Part shown: one piece after another, positions 1-13,600 of the stretch | How positions within the stretch are numbered: the first letter of the stretch is position 1 | Layout of the letters: each line of letters starts with the position of its first letter | Source: Scatophagus argus | Taxonomy: Eukaryota > Chordata > Actinopteri > Scatophagidae | Direction of reading: 5' to 3' | Length of the DNA: 64,000 bases | Assembly (NCBI RefSeq): GCF_020382885.2 | Contig: NC_058513.1 | Coordinates: 13,107,641-13,171,640 of the forward strand | Notes under the pieces: generated by a model | Told to the model about the DNA's origin: nothing | What the model saw: only the letters and a program-made list of their open reading frames with translations | Databases searched by the model: none | Position numbers and translations under genes: made by a program

Positions 1-213
1 TTTAACAGCTGAGTTCACCCAAGTCCCAAAACTACTACTACTACTACCACTACCACTTCCTAGTCTAAGACTTCTGCTGCCAATACAGTTGCATGCAATG
101 CTCAAAATGAGCAAAAACATCATTTCTTTCAGGACACAATCCTCAAGAAACTCTGCAACCCAGCATTAACAATTTTACCTTGAAACTGTTTTCTAAATAG
201 TACTGAAAACTCT

Positions 214-254
<41 letters not shown>

Positions 255-2180
255 TTCTTGTGATTTGACTGAGAAGACCTATTTTCTAAAAAGGAAGACA
301 CAACATGCTGGGTGCCACAAGGGGAAGTAAATCCCCATGTACCCAGTTCCCATTTATATAGAGAAGGTTCTCAGACTTATCAGATCTTATCTGCAGTTCA
401 AATTTACTGAGGTCCTTGTCTATATTTCCAATAAACTAAATTGACAGTAAACGACACAGCTTTTGGCTTCTACTGGGATTTACATTCTAAAAGCAACTCC
501 GTGACAAAAGCAATTTGTTGCCTGCTTTCAGACTGCAGCTGATCTGCTTTCTCTTTCAATCAATAATGTCTTTGTTGCCTTTCTTTTCCTACAAAAAGGG
601 GCACTGAAACAACCCAGTGTGATTGGTTACTTTCATTATCTCATTGTGCAGAGGGAAACACGTCAAGGTTGGTGGATTTCTTTCAAAATAAAGGTAGCGG
701 CAGGTACCAGAGGGGTTTAACACGAAACTTTGGAAACACGAATTTGTGGCAACTTGTGATTCTTCTTAATGAATTAGCTGTCCTGTTATGTTGTTTCCAA
801 CATGCACTTTGTTTTTGGGAAAATACTAGAGTAACCATGAATGACCATGCCAAGTATGAATAATGAGCATCGCGACATATCAAAAGTACCATCATCATTA
901 CCAGCTACTCACTTGTTAATAGCATTCACATCAATATCTAAGGCATATGTATTTATTTCCAATGACACATATGTAAGTATCCATAAATCATTCACAGATT
1001 AGACACAAAGCACCACCTTGAGACATCAGGATGATGAAGCTATCGTCCATCCCACATAATGGGAATGCAGCCTCAAGACCTAAAGTCTCCTCATTTGGCG
1101 GAAAAGATTGTTTTTACCATCTAATTATTGTTTCAGTTGTGGTCTGATAAACAGCATGTTCAACAGATTCACACCTTTGCACTATTTTCATGTGCCCACC
1201 CAACAGCATTTTGATTGTTTGACGTTGTAGAATGTGACCTCAATAATTTCTTCTCACTCTGTGGCTGCTTTGGAGCTCTGTGTGTCTGTGTATTTCTGAT
1301 GCAACGTAAAAAAAGCATAACTGTCCTAACAAACACGTCGAGAAACAGATGACATTGCTGGTTTGTGAAAATTCAAGCCAAAACAGAGGTTTTCTCTGGG
1401 GGGGGGGGGGGCACAATATGGATTATTTTTAGCCTACATGATAATCAATAATTACCTGTTTCTGATACATTATGAAATAAATGATAAATTCTCATTTTTG
1501 TATTTTAAAAAGAAGGTGACATCTCATTATCAGCATGGGAAAAAAATGAAAATAAATATGACGTGTGATTTTAGATTATGTTGGGATTTTTATGAACCCT
1601 GTCCTTTAAAATGATGGTCTAATGCAACCTCTGCTCTACTCTCATGCATAATTTTTTGAAGTCGATCACCCACTTCATTCAAACCAAGTGATTGGCTGCC
1701 TGATGAACTCTTGACCAATGGAAGAGCAGTAACCCTTAACACTCAAACTGCCGCATGTGCCTGCTATGTACAGAATATTCAGGCAAAAATATGCGCATAC
1801 AGATGGAAGCCTAGAAATTAAAATGCAGGAGTTGTTTAAGAAGTCACTATGGAAGGTTTTATACTTTATACTAAAACTGGCCACATTGCAGGGTCTCAGC
1901 AAAGGATCACTTTACAAATTTTGATCTCAGCTCTCAAGTCTACACAAGGCTGAATGCATAATTTTAGAAAATACAGTACATTTAAGATGGAATATTGCTT
2001 TGATGTGTGCCTTGTGTAAGGATGTGTTGCATATGCAAGTTAAAAAAGCATATTTAAATGTGTTTATATATATATGACGATGAATAGCTAAATACAACCA
2101 ATAACACTATGAAACATCTATTTGTCTGGTTACAACTCCCTCCATCAGACTAACAGTTCAAGTATGCATTGTTGGCTTAC
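1..2180 (-). other. adamts14 intron 2 (partial)
   Basis: No coding exon is seen. The expected next exon, which in the family continues after DGL with residues like AGLIRTDSTDFF, is not present, so it lies beyond the left edge. The stretch is AT-rich and holds an (AT)n run and a G13 run near 1399-1411. Confidence 0.7.
217..252. repeat. (AT)18 microsatellite
   Basis: Uninterrupted AT dinucleotide run of 36 bp inside adamts14 intron 2. Confidence 0.97.
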
Positions 2181-2605
2181 CAGTCCGTCACAATTGCTGA
2201 TAGCCACGGAGGCCTCTGGCATGTCACTCACATCTCCAGTGAAAACACAGTCCCTGTGGATATGTTCCTTGGCTTTTTCCACAAAGTCCTCCTGCCATTC
2301 CACAAAAGCCCCAGGGGCCACCAGCCTCCTGTTGGCCCTCAGGCGGAGGTGCAGTTCTTTCCCAAACACAGTGACATTGAAAAACAAGTGCTGAGCTGAG
2401 GCAGAGGTGACTGAGGGCACCTCGGGGGCACCGCGGGCCACCCTTCTTCTGCTGCCAATGGTTGACGAGGCATCAGCAGCAGCAGCACCATCACCACCTT
2501 TACTTCCACTTCCAGCAGAGACCACGTGAGAAAGGTACCGGCCATGGGAGTCTGTGCTGAATGGCACGATAAGACCATATTCACTTAACTTTCCAGAGAG
2601 TTTTT
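2181..2605 (-). CDS. adamts14: adamts14 coding exon 2 (propeptide)
   Basis: 425 bp, from acceptor CAG at 2608-2606 to donor CTG|GTAAGC at 2181/2180, ending in phase 0 after NCDGL, the same junction as in human. It carries the reprolysin-propeptide start, one NVT glycosylation sequon and the Cys of ISNCDGL. Confidence 0.9.
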
Positions 2606-3060
2606 CTGATGGGACAGATAGTGTCAAGTGAGAATTACATTCACAGAGCTATGGCAAGTTCCTATGGAAAAAGGCACTGTACTGTATGCTGAAAAACACT
2701 GTGTCATAGGGGACAGAACTAAACTTTAATTCAAACATATTATATAAAGGAAGCTGACATTCTCTTTACACCTATCAAAAATAAAGTCAGTGTGGACATA
2801 AAGGTAAATCCAGCACTTCAACACAATGTACTGGCTTCATCATACCAATTATTAAATCAGAATAGCATTTTTTATATGTCTTTATGCTATCCCCAGCACA
2901 TTTAGACGTGAGGATGCATTTCTATATACAGTGCAAAAGCACAGCAAAAAAAAAGAAAAGAAAGAAAGTATGATAACTCACCATGTGTTTCTGCAGCGAA
3001 AATATGATCCAAAAATACTTGACTGAGTGAAAAGCACATCAATAAATACATAGAATCCAT
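2181..3060 (-). CDS. adamts14: ADAMTS14 N-terminal part (2 exons, gene runs off left edge)
   Basis: Two exons join to 168 codons, the signal peptide and start of the propeptide of a procollagen N-proteinase (ADAMTS2/3/14 group). These secreted zinc metalloproteases trim the amino propeptides of fibrillar procollagens; the catalytic, thrombospondin and C-terminal parts lie outside the window. Seen: a hydrophobic start (MDSMYLLMCF), then LSGKLSEYGLIVPFSTD, HLFFNVTVFGKELHLRLR, VEWQEDF and AISNCDGL, all of which match remembered human ADAMTS14 (LSGKLSDYGVTVP, YFNVTVFGKELHLRLRPNRR, VAISNCDGL). Between them is a fish-specific Gly/Ala/Ser-rich linker and a basic SRRRVAR stretch. The intron (2606-2981) has GT-AG ends and splits a Glu codon. 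The paralog call rests on sequence plus its place beside pald1; adamts2 or adamts3 is less likely. Confidence 0.88.
2982..3060 (-). CDS. adamts14: adamts14 coding exon 1 (signal peptide)
   Basis: The ATG is at 3060-3058 on the minus strand, giving 26 codons plus one base, then a good donor (G|GTGAGT). It encodes a short hydrophobic leader ending near FAAETH. A second in-frame ATG lies three codons downstream, so the exact start is not certain. Confidence 0.8.
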
Positions 3061-6000
3061 AGCGGGGGCTATAGTGTGGAGCTGCCTCTTCAGCGCTGAG
3101 TTTTCCTTTCTGTTGTAAACTTTGATCAGAGTCCTTCCTCCTGAAAAAAACGCACCAATGCAGGAGAAAAGTCCTCAGAGCTGAGCTCCAGCGACGCGGC
3201 CGGGCATTTCTGAGCGTTTCCCTCTAGACGCCAAACTGACGGATATTCACAAGTTGTTTCCAGTCTTTTGGCCTGTGCTGAACTGCATAGACCAAGACTG
3301 CCCCATCCATTTAGGGAGCTAAGGGGGGGATATCTGGGGTGCTGATGACGACAACTACCCGGTAAAAACCGGGACGGTTTGAAGAGGTAGCCCAATTTTT
3401 TTTTTCCTACTTCGTCCTTTCCTTCCTCAGATAACTTTTGAAAAAGGCAGCACAGCGAGTCAACGCACGCCTACGCTGAGAAAAACAGGAGAGGAAGAGT
3501 TCAGATAAAGTGTGCAGAGACAGAGTGTCCCGGTGGTGAAACATCTGCTGTCCAGTCGTGCACCATTACGCACCAATGGTTCGGCTGCGGGACTCTCAAC
3601 TGCTCAACTTGGAGCCACTACCAGCCAGCCAACAGTGGGAGCGCCCCACCAGACAATTTAACCAAACGTTTTTTTTCTCTTTCAGCTCAGAAAAGAGACT
3701 GTTATATCAATGTGTCGTGCAACAATGCGTCCCACCCCCCCTTCCACACCTCATATTTAGGCTTAAATCTATTTTTCTTTCACACAGAGGGTGATAAACT
3801 CTTCCAGATGCAAGCTAAATAACTCAGATATGTTTACACTACTCCAGGAACACATGCCAGTGATAACATGGCAATCAATCAGAAATGGCAGAGGTCATAA
3901 AGTTAAATTTGACACACGGGGGATCACAGACAAAAACACCTATAACAACAAATAACAATAATCCACGCAGTAAACTGCATTGGATTAATATAAAATACAA
4001 AAATATGTGAATATCAAGATCTTGTAAACATGTTTGGAATATAGAAACAGATGTTCAAACCAAAGCCAGAGATACTTTTACCATCCAGGATGAAACAGAA
4101 AGGTTAAAGGATACATTTAAGTCTACCTTAAATAACACTCACAGGCACCATATGTGCATTGAATTTTTTTGTTGTTGTTGTTGTTCCTTATGTTGATGTT
4201 TTGTGTTTGATAATCTTTTCATACAAACTCTCTGTGTTACCTCCTCTTCTCTCCGCTGCAGCTCTGCAAGGAAACTGATCGTAAACGGATAAACCCTGAC
4301 CACCTCAAACACTGAAATTGCTCCTTTTATCTCCTCAGGACCAGAATGGATAGGAGGAACACTACATACTGTTTTAAGACAGAGAGATTAAAAATGAATT
4401 CTAGTATCAACAAAGCACACCTTGAATTATTCACTTAATAATGCAGTTTTAATAATCTGGGTTAATCCTGCAGATGTCACTGTGAGCATATGTTCCCTGT
4501 GCAAAAAGGGAAAAGAATCCAACACGTTAGAGGTTTCGAAGGTGTGAAAACTGCACAGTAGATTTCATCAGTGGAATCACAGCCTGTTAAAACTTTGGAC
4601 GACCGTTCAGGAGACCAGGATATTTTTTTTTTTTTTTTTTGGCCCTGGCTCACCCTGTTGGAGTCCAGACTTAGTCAGACATGACCATGCAGAGACTGAA
4701 CCAACAACTCATATGAAGAAAAGGGGGTTGGGTTGAAATGAGTTTTGACTTTCAGCTACTTTTTCAGCAAAAAAAAAGGTGTCTAGACTGGACATTCTTT
4801 TCTCTCTGCAGTTCCTCAAGTGTGTCTGGGTTGTGTTGGTCTGGGCAAACCCCCCCCCCCCCGATGCAGTGCCCACTCTCTGTGGCTAATTAGCTCCAAA
4901 TTCCCAAGATGGTCAATGTAGAGCAGGTGTGGGTTTTACACAGTCATCCCCCCAGGGTGGCCATGAGAGGATTGGATCGTGATCCGGAGTTGTGCATTAA
5001 TAAGCGATGGAAACTAACCGCAGCATTAAGAGATGGAAACCATTAACTGCCTTGTAAGAAGTTTTATGCTCTTTTTCCATGCATACTGTTTGGAGTGTAT
5101 TTTTTTTTTGTTTGTGTCCAAAAGCCAGGATGACATTCCACAATATAGCATAGTATTCAATTAGGAGCCTTGTTTTTTCCCCTTCTGAAATGAATAGCTC
5201 CACTCACAGTCTGTGGTTAAGTCCACACACCAGAACAATTTTCTACTACAGTGCTCACATTAGAACACTCTGTCCTTCATGTGAGAAAGCCAGTCTTCGT
5301 CAGAAATGGGATTTATTGGCCTATAAACATGTGAAAATATAAAAGTCTTGATCCTTGCGCCTTGTCATACTTCACAGAGACATGTTTCAAAGTCTAACTC
5401 TAAATTTCAACTTTTCAACTCAAAATTAAAATCAGACACATACATTGTGATCTGTTGAACAGTATTTAGTCCAGGGTTCAAGGGTGGAGCTGCAAAGATT
5501 CAAGCTTCTTTCACTACATTTCCAGCAATAGGGAGAAGTTACAGTAGAGAGTGTGGAGCTGTGGATGCCTCAGTGTGTGCTGTAATGTGGTCTAGCCATG
5601 CCAGCGTGCTGAGAAAATATGTGACTTTTCATTTTAGAGATGCAGGGAGATGCGAAGCAGCTGCTAGTCTGCTCGGCAGCTTGAGGGAAGAGAAATGTCC
5701 ACGTTTGCCAAGTTACAAACCAGCGACTTGAAGAAGTTGTTATTATGGCCCACTGGCCTGTGTGGATTCAGGGATTTGGGACTCAAAAGTTCACATTGAG
5801 CACTTAGTTTTGACCCAGGTCAAACTCGATGAGTTTTGCTTGACCTCCCTTAAGAAAATGTGATTAGCCTTTAATGAGCGTGGGAGTCTTTTTCATAACT
5901 GCAACAGCACTCCTACGCTGTATGTGACCTTATATTTGTATTAAAGGTTTTACCTTAATTCCTTTCCCCAAAAGGTTTATGTTTTATGTCCTTTTTGTTT

Positions 6001-9000
6001 CTTCATATCTCTTAAACTACTGGTTTTAAATTAAATTTGGTCCAAACTTTGGGAGAAACTTATCTACTTTCTTCCAGAAAGTTAGATGTAAATAAAGGCG
6101 TTTGTACATGCTTTTAAGTATGACACATCGAAATGCTTTCTGATATGACGCCACTGTTTGCAGAACAACGTAATTTCTCTGAGCCTTTCAAACACGGTTA
6201 CAAATCATTGTTGATAAAAGAAAATACATTCTGTGATGTGGCAACTATACAGTTATGGTTTAGTAAGTTTTAGGCATAAAAACACTCTGGTTAAAATAAA
6301 GGAAAGGTTGGTTTGGTTTGGTTAAAAATAAGTACTTTGTTGAGGTTAGCGGGACCTTCTTCATGAAGGTTACAATAACAAACACTTGGTGAGTTTAGGG
6401 AACAATAGTGGTCCAGCTTTAAAAAAACACAAAAGCAAAAAGCAATGATGGAATGTTGGTTTGAAGCAGAAAACAAACAGATCACTCCAGTCCAGTGTTT
6501 TGTTACCCCTACTTGGACTTCATAGCCCAATAATAACGTCATTTCATTTCCTCCTCTACTTTAATGCAGCTTTGTGTCTTTGACATGCAGTAGACATCAT
6601 TTTGGGGCGCTGGCTGAAACAACCGATACTGTCATTTTTCTTGTAGCTGTTTTGTCAAATATGATGGAGTCTTTACCTGTCTAGAGTTTGCCAGGCAACC
6701 AGAAGAGACTTCAGAAAATCAAGAAGTAATCCCACAAAAAACCCATGTGAAACCCAAAATGTCAAGCTATTCCTTTAATTCTTGGATTACCAACTAGGAA
6801 AAAGCTTTTAAGTTGTCTGCAACGTGTAACCAACATAAAAACATTACAGCTGTATTGCTGAAACACATACTTACTATGAGAGAAATACACTCCTTGGAAA
6901 TGATGTAGAACGCGTGCAGTTTGGACTAAGAGTAGTGGATTTGGTGGGACAATCACTGCCCGAGACACATTTCGATCATCGCTCATCTAGATGTGCTAGG
7001 AACACCCCCCCCAAGAGCATTTAAGAGATTTGTAGCCTATCAATCCAATCAGTAGTTTTTTATCCTTCCAGATGAGACTTTTCATTACCTTGCTCAGCGG
7101 AGTGTGTAATACCTACCCTATTGGGGACTGTGTGTTGTTTCCCATAGTAAATCAATGCCTGGGCACATATTTGCCAACGCAGAGTTAAGAACATCCCTTC
7201 AAAGATTTTCACGGTGTTGTTATTGGTCAAATCCCTGAGAGGTCTGACAACACACTCGAGTCTCTGAGGTGTTTGTAATGCTGCCTTTATCCACACAAGA
7301 ACAAAGAGGGCAGCGGTGCAGCCATGCTCCCCTCGCAGCGGCACTGTGCCTCCTCTCCTGAACAGCTCTCTCATCTGCAGAGGGAAGCTTTTCACATGAA
7401 GTTCATTACATCCCCTCTCGCTGCTCACCTCTCAAAGCTGCTCTTTGTCTGCCGTAATCTCGGGATCCTTCAGAACTGCTAGCTTGAGTTTCACATTGGG
7501 GAGTATCTCAATGAGTCTGGAAAGGATTTCAAAGGCAAGGGGCCGCTATATCATCCAAGCATGGTCTTCATGTCCTGGGCTTATCTTGACCTGGAGTCAA
7601 GTTGGCCACATGCTGCAACTGAATAGCCTCTCTCCATATCCAAATGTTGTTTTAAACAATTTGTCTGTGTTGGTATATTTAAGAGAAATTGACAAAACAG
7701 ACACTGTGCTTGATAAAAGTGTGTTTATGTTACTGTCCATTTATCCAATATATCTCCAGATGATGCCAGCCACCTCACAAAGAGATGATGTAGAAAGGAA
7801 ACAAGAGTATGAAACTATCAAAGAAGCGTTTCAATCTGGACCACTTGGTTTCCATTTACAATAATCCAGGATAGGCTGTGGTGTGATAAAATCCTAACAA
7901 CTTCCGTACTCCCAAAAGATAAGCCTGCTATGCACTTACAAGACGGGAAGTGATCTGGGATATCAGCCTTTCAAAGCAGGCCAGCAAAGCCAAGTGAGCT
8001 TCACTGATGTGCCGGCCAGTGGCTTTTAATCCTCACACAACCTTCCATTCTTGAGAGAGTGACCATATCTATTTTTTTTTTTTTTTTAATTAAGACCTTA
8101 CCTGTCCACATCAAAAGGCAACACAGATTAGTCTTTTGATCCGCCTAAGCTCTTTATTACTCTATATGGAATATGTTAAGATTTCAGCCCAACAATGAGT
8201 CATCTGTTTTGTGTAAATGTAAGCCGCTTGATGCTCATAACCTGCTCTGCTCCGCTCTCCAAGGTTGGCACTGACACAAGACAAAGAGGCGGCCCGGATA
8301 TACGAGTGGAGTCTTGGTGGTGCGTATCTAGAGCAAAAGATGATGCTGTGATAGGAAGGGAAAAAGACAGGAAGCTGAGGAGGGACGGGACAATTATTTG
8401 GCTCTGCCACAACAGCTTTGTTTTATTGAAAATCCTCCCACATTTTTAAATCTGAATGCCTGACACAGATGAATTGGTTTAATTTTTCTCCTTAGAAAAG
8501 CTGACAAATGCAGACGCAGCCTGTTCAAAGTGTGTGAATTATTTATTTTAGCCTCCCAAAAAGAAAACAAGTGGCACACATAGTGAATAAAGGGTGATGC
8601 ACTCAGTTTTATGAGTTAAAAAAATATAAAAATTACCGAAGACATACCTCAGCACGGGTATGTGCTTGTGTTATCGAGTCACAGGAAAATGGTGTTGCGA
8701 TGGAGGAATCTCTCAAACATTAAAAAAATCAATTTCATTATTAATCATCACAATCTTTTAGTTCAGTTAATCTAAATCAGTTATAAGCAATAGATACACT
8801 GACAGAAAAGAAAAAATAACGAGGCATCTGGAGGAAGGATTTCTTTTTTTCTGGCTTATCTTTCTGGTTTTGGGGCAGGATTCAAAAACACTTTGAGCTA
8901 CCAATTACTTAGTTACAAGTAAACACATATTAGCAAATTAAAGATTAACAAAATAATCAAACAAAAGAAGTGTTAGGACTTGTAAGGAAATACTGTACAG

Positions 9001-9236
9001 TAAAATGTTATTCCAGAAATGAAGGCACACTAAACAATACAATTTTGATGCCACCAACAGTTGTTAAAGGACATATTTATCTTTCATCAACTGATAGCAA
9101 GTGTTTGTTTTAACCCATCCCAGTGCTCACTGCTAACAGTCATACATTTACAGACTTATAATCTGATTGTTATGTCTGTGAAGGGGAAGTCCACCAGTTT
9201 TACACACCAAAGTCTGTTTGAATATGTGAGAAAAGC

Positions 9237-9274
9237 TGCATGAAGCCGACAGGGGTTCCTGTCGGCTTCATGCA
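9237..9274. repeat. Perfect 17-bp inverted repeat with 4-nt loop
   Basis: The left arm TGCATGAAGCCGACAGG (9237-9253) is exactly complementary to the right arm 9258-9274, with GGTT between them. It lies about 1.3 kb downstream of the pald1 stop on that gene's 3' side. Function unknown. Confidence 0.95.
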
Positions 9275-10493
9275 TGTAAACTGCCTCAAGTGATGTCACC
9301 TGAGTCAGCATCTGATGCTGAATACTTCAAGTGTGAAAAGGAAAAAAAACAAAACATCTGGGGGTTGCAATGTGGAGAGAAGCGAGCTTACCAGACCTCT
9401 GTAGCCCTTTCGTCATCCCTGCTTGAGGCTAGCAAATCAAGGCTACGTCAGCCACTGCTAGCATAACACACCCGAATCTCCAACCAAACTGTCAGCGGTT
9501 GAGCTGCATTGTGGGGAATGTAGACAGTTTAGAGAAGGAAGAATGTGTAGAATACAAAACATGATATCTCTGGTTCTTCAAATCACATCACAGAAGTGAT
9601 GTTACAATTCCACGGGACTTTCAGGGAATATAAGAAAAAAAAGGATACATTTGCAATTTTTAAGCAACATGGCTCCTTCGTTTACAAATAAAGACACATT
9701 TACAGTTTTAAAGTAAAATCAAACTAGCATAAAAAATCCTGACATGCTGTACTGCTCAGCACTGTTCTGTACCTGTATCACGAGACACATGTAAATGAAT
9801 GTAAAGAGAAACGGGTACAAGAGATTACTGCCATTATAACGTCGCAAAATAAACTGACCAACAGCATTTCCTCTCAAAAACATCCGCTCCGACAAGCTTT
9901 AGAAAACTCAAAAGACGCTTTAGCTTTTAAATAACAACAGCTTTCATATGTACACAGGGAATTTTCTTAAAAATTGAAAACCTCGAGTTGAACAAATGCT
10001 AAGACACAGATGACAGCTGTGTTGGGAAGAAAAGGACAGGGCTCAAGAAAAATATCAGGTCACACAACAGCAAACAGTTGTGACACACAACCAAAATTGT
10101 TGGCTTACAACAGAGTGGAATTTAGTTCTCTCTTCCATAACAACATTTAACTCTCGTCATGTTCTAACAGAAGTTTTTAAAGGTCGTCTCATCTTCAAAA
10201 GTGAGAACTCAAAGTTTTTTTTCAAACCACAAATTGAACAAAAAAAAGTAACTTAACAATTAGTACATGGAAATTCTGTGCTCTACTACAGATTACGAAA
10301 AGCCAAAGGCACAAATATCAACCTCTAATATATGAGCAACATTTTGCTAAGGCTCAACATTGAAACACCAACAAAAAAGTTAACATTGCAAGGGAAATGG
10401 GAAAAAACCAGCAACATAAACAATAGATAAAGTGAAGATATGAATGATACTGGGGTAAATACAGAAGGCATAACAAAATTAATGTAAATGTCT

Positions 10494-10499
10494 TTTATT
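10494..10499 (-). terminator. pald1: Candidate pald1 poly(A) signal
   Basis: AATAAA on the minus strand, about 46 bases after the pald1 stop. A 3' UTR this short is unusual, so a longer form ending further left is possible. Confidence 0.4.
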
Positions 10500-10544
10500 C
10501 TGAAAAGCACAGTACTGTCTTGGTGTGTTCACAGTGATCCTATC

Positions 10545-10694
10545 TCAGATGAACTCCCCTCGGAAAGGAAGTGACTGAATGTTTTGCTGTTGCCAGCGGC
10601 AGCGCAGCCTGGCCAGCGGCGTGTCCCTTGGGTTTTCAAACTCGGAGAAGCCCAGTTGGTTGAGGATGTCATAAACTCCGGCTCTGGCAGCCAC
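10545..10694 (-). CDS. pald1: pald1 coding exon 19 (last)
   Basis: Residues 822-870 plus TGA (10547-10545). It encodes VAARAGVYDILNQLGFSEFE and RLRCRWQQQNIQSLPF and ends GEFI. Acceptor GGCAG|GTGG. Confidence 0.95.
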   Translation of the reverse strand: MAARAGVYDILNQLGFSEFENPRDTPLARLRCRWQQQNIQSLPFRGEFI

Positions 10695-13600
10695 CTGCCA
10701 CACAGACACACAAAATGTTACAAAATGAATAGGAGACAGAACAGAACAAGAAAAGGCCAGGTATTTTATTTTTTTTTAATCTTGTCTGTCATGACCTCAC
10801 AAACTCTTTGACAATCACTTTCTGACGTTGTGTGCACACTGGAATAATTGATATCTCCTGCGGGTTTGGAAACAACAGGAAGTGGGAGAAAAAATATTCA
10901 AATCCTGCACTTAAGTAAAAATATCCGCCACTGATTTCAAATGTCATGTTCATTTCACTCCTTACAAAGCTTACGAAGACAAAGAGTTCTAAGTAAAGTC
11001 ATTAATGAGATGTATTAAAGGCGATGCAGAATCTTCCACTGATCTTATACTTGAGACTAAAAGTCAGGATAAATCAGCCTGTGCTGCCTCAATTTGGATT
11101 GTTCCTTCTTGTATGGAAATAAATTCCAAGAGTACATCTTTCAGAAATACCAGTATACTGTATACTAGTCTCAAAGGTGTTTTCATCCATGATTAATCTG
11201 TAAAATATTTTGGTTGGTGAGCAGTCCATGGTGTACTCCAGCTGTCACCCATAGTAAGCTGGGATAGGCTCCAGCCCCCCCCTGCGACCCTGACGGATAT
11301 GCGGTATAGAAAATGAATGGATGGGAGGATATTTTGTTCGACTAATCAATTAACTGTTAAATCTGTACACTGTCAGAAAATATCACAAATTCTCAGTGCA
11401 AAAGTGAGCCAAATCCAGATTTTATAAGCCTGGACTTTTATTACACACTTAATCCATTATTCAGTTACCAAAATGGTTGCTGATTAATTTGGAGTCAATA
11501 GACAAACTGATGAGTCAACAGCTTGTCTCTAATCTTCACATTACGTAAAACTGTACCTTACCAGAGAGTAATATTACTGCATCTATAAAATTATTACATC
11601 ACCATCACTGATGAAAGCAGTGATAGTGATGCATACTCTTGGATGACTTAATCTAAAAATTCCAATACAGCCAGTACCCACACTGCACTGGCTTTGTTTG
11701 TCAACCTGCTATTTAGTTCGCCAAATAATACGTGTCTTCCTGTCCACATGTCAAAGTGTCATTTTGACACTGAACCCCAAATGATCAGACAGTCGGCCTA
11801 TTTTCTTGTCTGGTAGCTCGCTGCCAACGGTGTGTGCGAGAATGGCTGAATGGGAGGCATCTTGTAAAACCTTTTGGGTGGAAGCGCTGTACAAATCCTG
11901 TTCATTATCACAGAAGGAAATCTAACAAGAGCCTCTTCCTCTGTGATGATCCACTTTATACTGACGTTTTCAGCTGTAAGCAGTAGACTGGAACAACAAA
12001 TTATTATAAAATTGAAAACTGACGACCTTGCTCTCATATTTAAGCACAGCAAAGGGACAAAACCATGGAAACAGTATATGCTGTTTAGTCTCTCTCGGTC
12101 TGAGTCATTACTGGATGAATGAGCACAGCTAGAAGCACTGTGAGATTTCCATGGAGAGAGTTCAGCAATCATATGAAGCAGCAGTTCACGCTGACTCATG
12201 ATGTGCTGTGGCTGTCAGACTCCATAGGACTGATGGGAAGCACCATGGACAACCAGAAACATCTGGTCATGAAACCAAACAATACAAACAAATAGAAATA
12301 AACCCAGCAGACAACGACTTCCTTGCAAAAACTAAAGATTGAATACCCCATTAGAAGTGCCACAGCTTGCCCAGTTTACTCTGCAGTTGAAGATTCAAGT
12401 AACTGTGCTGGGCTGCGATGTTTAGTCACTGTCAGCCAGCATGTACTAATTTCTATGAATCTGTCTACTGTCATCATCATTGAGCTCATTTTTTTGGGAT
12501 GCACAAACATGTAGAAAATTATCTCTCACAGCCTAAACTCTCAGATTAGAATCTATACAGGACTCGACTGAACCACAAGCAAGTTTGTGGGACTCAGAAG
12601 ACGTTCAGGGAATGACTCAGTGGCCTGAAACTTTTTCGCCAATTTCACCTCTCCCTCTTCTCCTCAGGCAGTCAAGAAGTCTGCAAATTCAGACTAGAGA
12701 GGAATGTGCAAGAAGATGCGTTTAAACAGTGGATAAAAAACAAGGTATGATTTTCAGATGCATACTTTTAAAGCATAAAAAAAATTGAAGAACATGACTG
12801 TGGTTATGTTGAAGACGTGAGGTAATCCTGTATGAAGTGGTACACAACATACTTTAAAAAATGCACTGTCAGGTTGAATGCTGGGGAGGACATAATGGAA
12901 CAATGCACAGGAATAACAGTATCAAGATATCCCTTTCACTAACAATGATTATAGCTTAGCTGGCCAGCTTTGTGCAGAAATAAACACAGAGGCACCACAG
13001 AGTGTGGTCTAAATTACCTACTTGCTGACCATGCAAAATAAAATCTTACAATAGATATCATGTAACGCTAAAACTTTTGCTTTGTAGACACTGGTTAAAA
13101 TTTAAAAACCTTTCTGCAGTCCTGAGAGCTCCCTCACTATGCACAGATGACCATGCAGCTTCAGCTGGCATCATCCGTCTTAATCCAGCTTTTAGTACCA
13201 AACACATGCACTGATGGATCTTTCAGTACATCCATGTTTATATCAGCTGCATTTCTGGACGACTGCCACACTGACTGAGCTGGTTGGTGGGAACAAATGA
13301 GTGGGTGCAGCGAAACCATCAGTCAGTGGATGAGACTTCCAGGAGAAGAAGTGCATTTAAGTATCCTGGTTCAGAGCTCAAACTGACTCATCTACTCCAC
13401 AGACCAGCTGTCTAAACAGGTGATTGTTGAGTGAAAAATCTGAAAAAGTTGTGTCAGAGAGGCCTATCCGCCCATGGTGAAATGATGACCCTTAAAAAGA
13501 ATACTCTACCAATAAAATCTTTTGTGTGTCAAGTACTCACCCCCTCTTGAAAGTAGGTCTGAAAAGCTTGATCCTTCACAAAAGATGCCTCATTAGCAGC

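Larger units (their letters stand above)
3061..10544. other. Intergenic spacer adamts14-pald1
   Basis: About 7.5 kb with no exon I can support on either strand. It should hold the adamts14 promoter and 5' UTR just above 3060 and the pald1 3' UTR just below 10545. In human, PRF1 lies between the two orthologs; no perforin-like coding exon was seen here. Poly(T), poly(C) and short (GTT)n runs occur (for example near 4621, 4850 and 4168). The one structured element is the hairpin at 9237-9274. Confidence 0.6.

Noticed and set aside
7060..7428. 122-codon minus-strand ORF
   Set aside because: No recognisable domain, and no perforin or other expected neighbour similarity. Treated as chance.
7445..7864. 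139-codon plus-strand ORF in the adamts14-pald1 spacer
   Set aside because: Composition is not protein-like, no family is recognised, and there are no convincing flanking splice sites; lengths like this arise by chance in 64 kb.
9237..9274. microRNA precursor or histone-type 3' stem-loop
   Set aside because: The stem is only 17 bp with a 4-nt loop, too small for a microRNA hairpin, and the sequence does not match the histone stem-loop.
3061..10544. Perforin (prf1) gene expected from human gene order
   Set aside because: Looked for on both strands; no exon with perforin-like coding sequence was seen by eye. A sensitive translated search would be needed to exclude a decayed copy.
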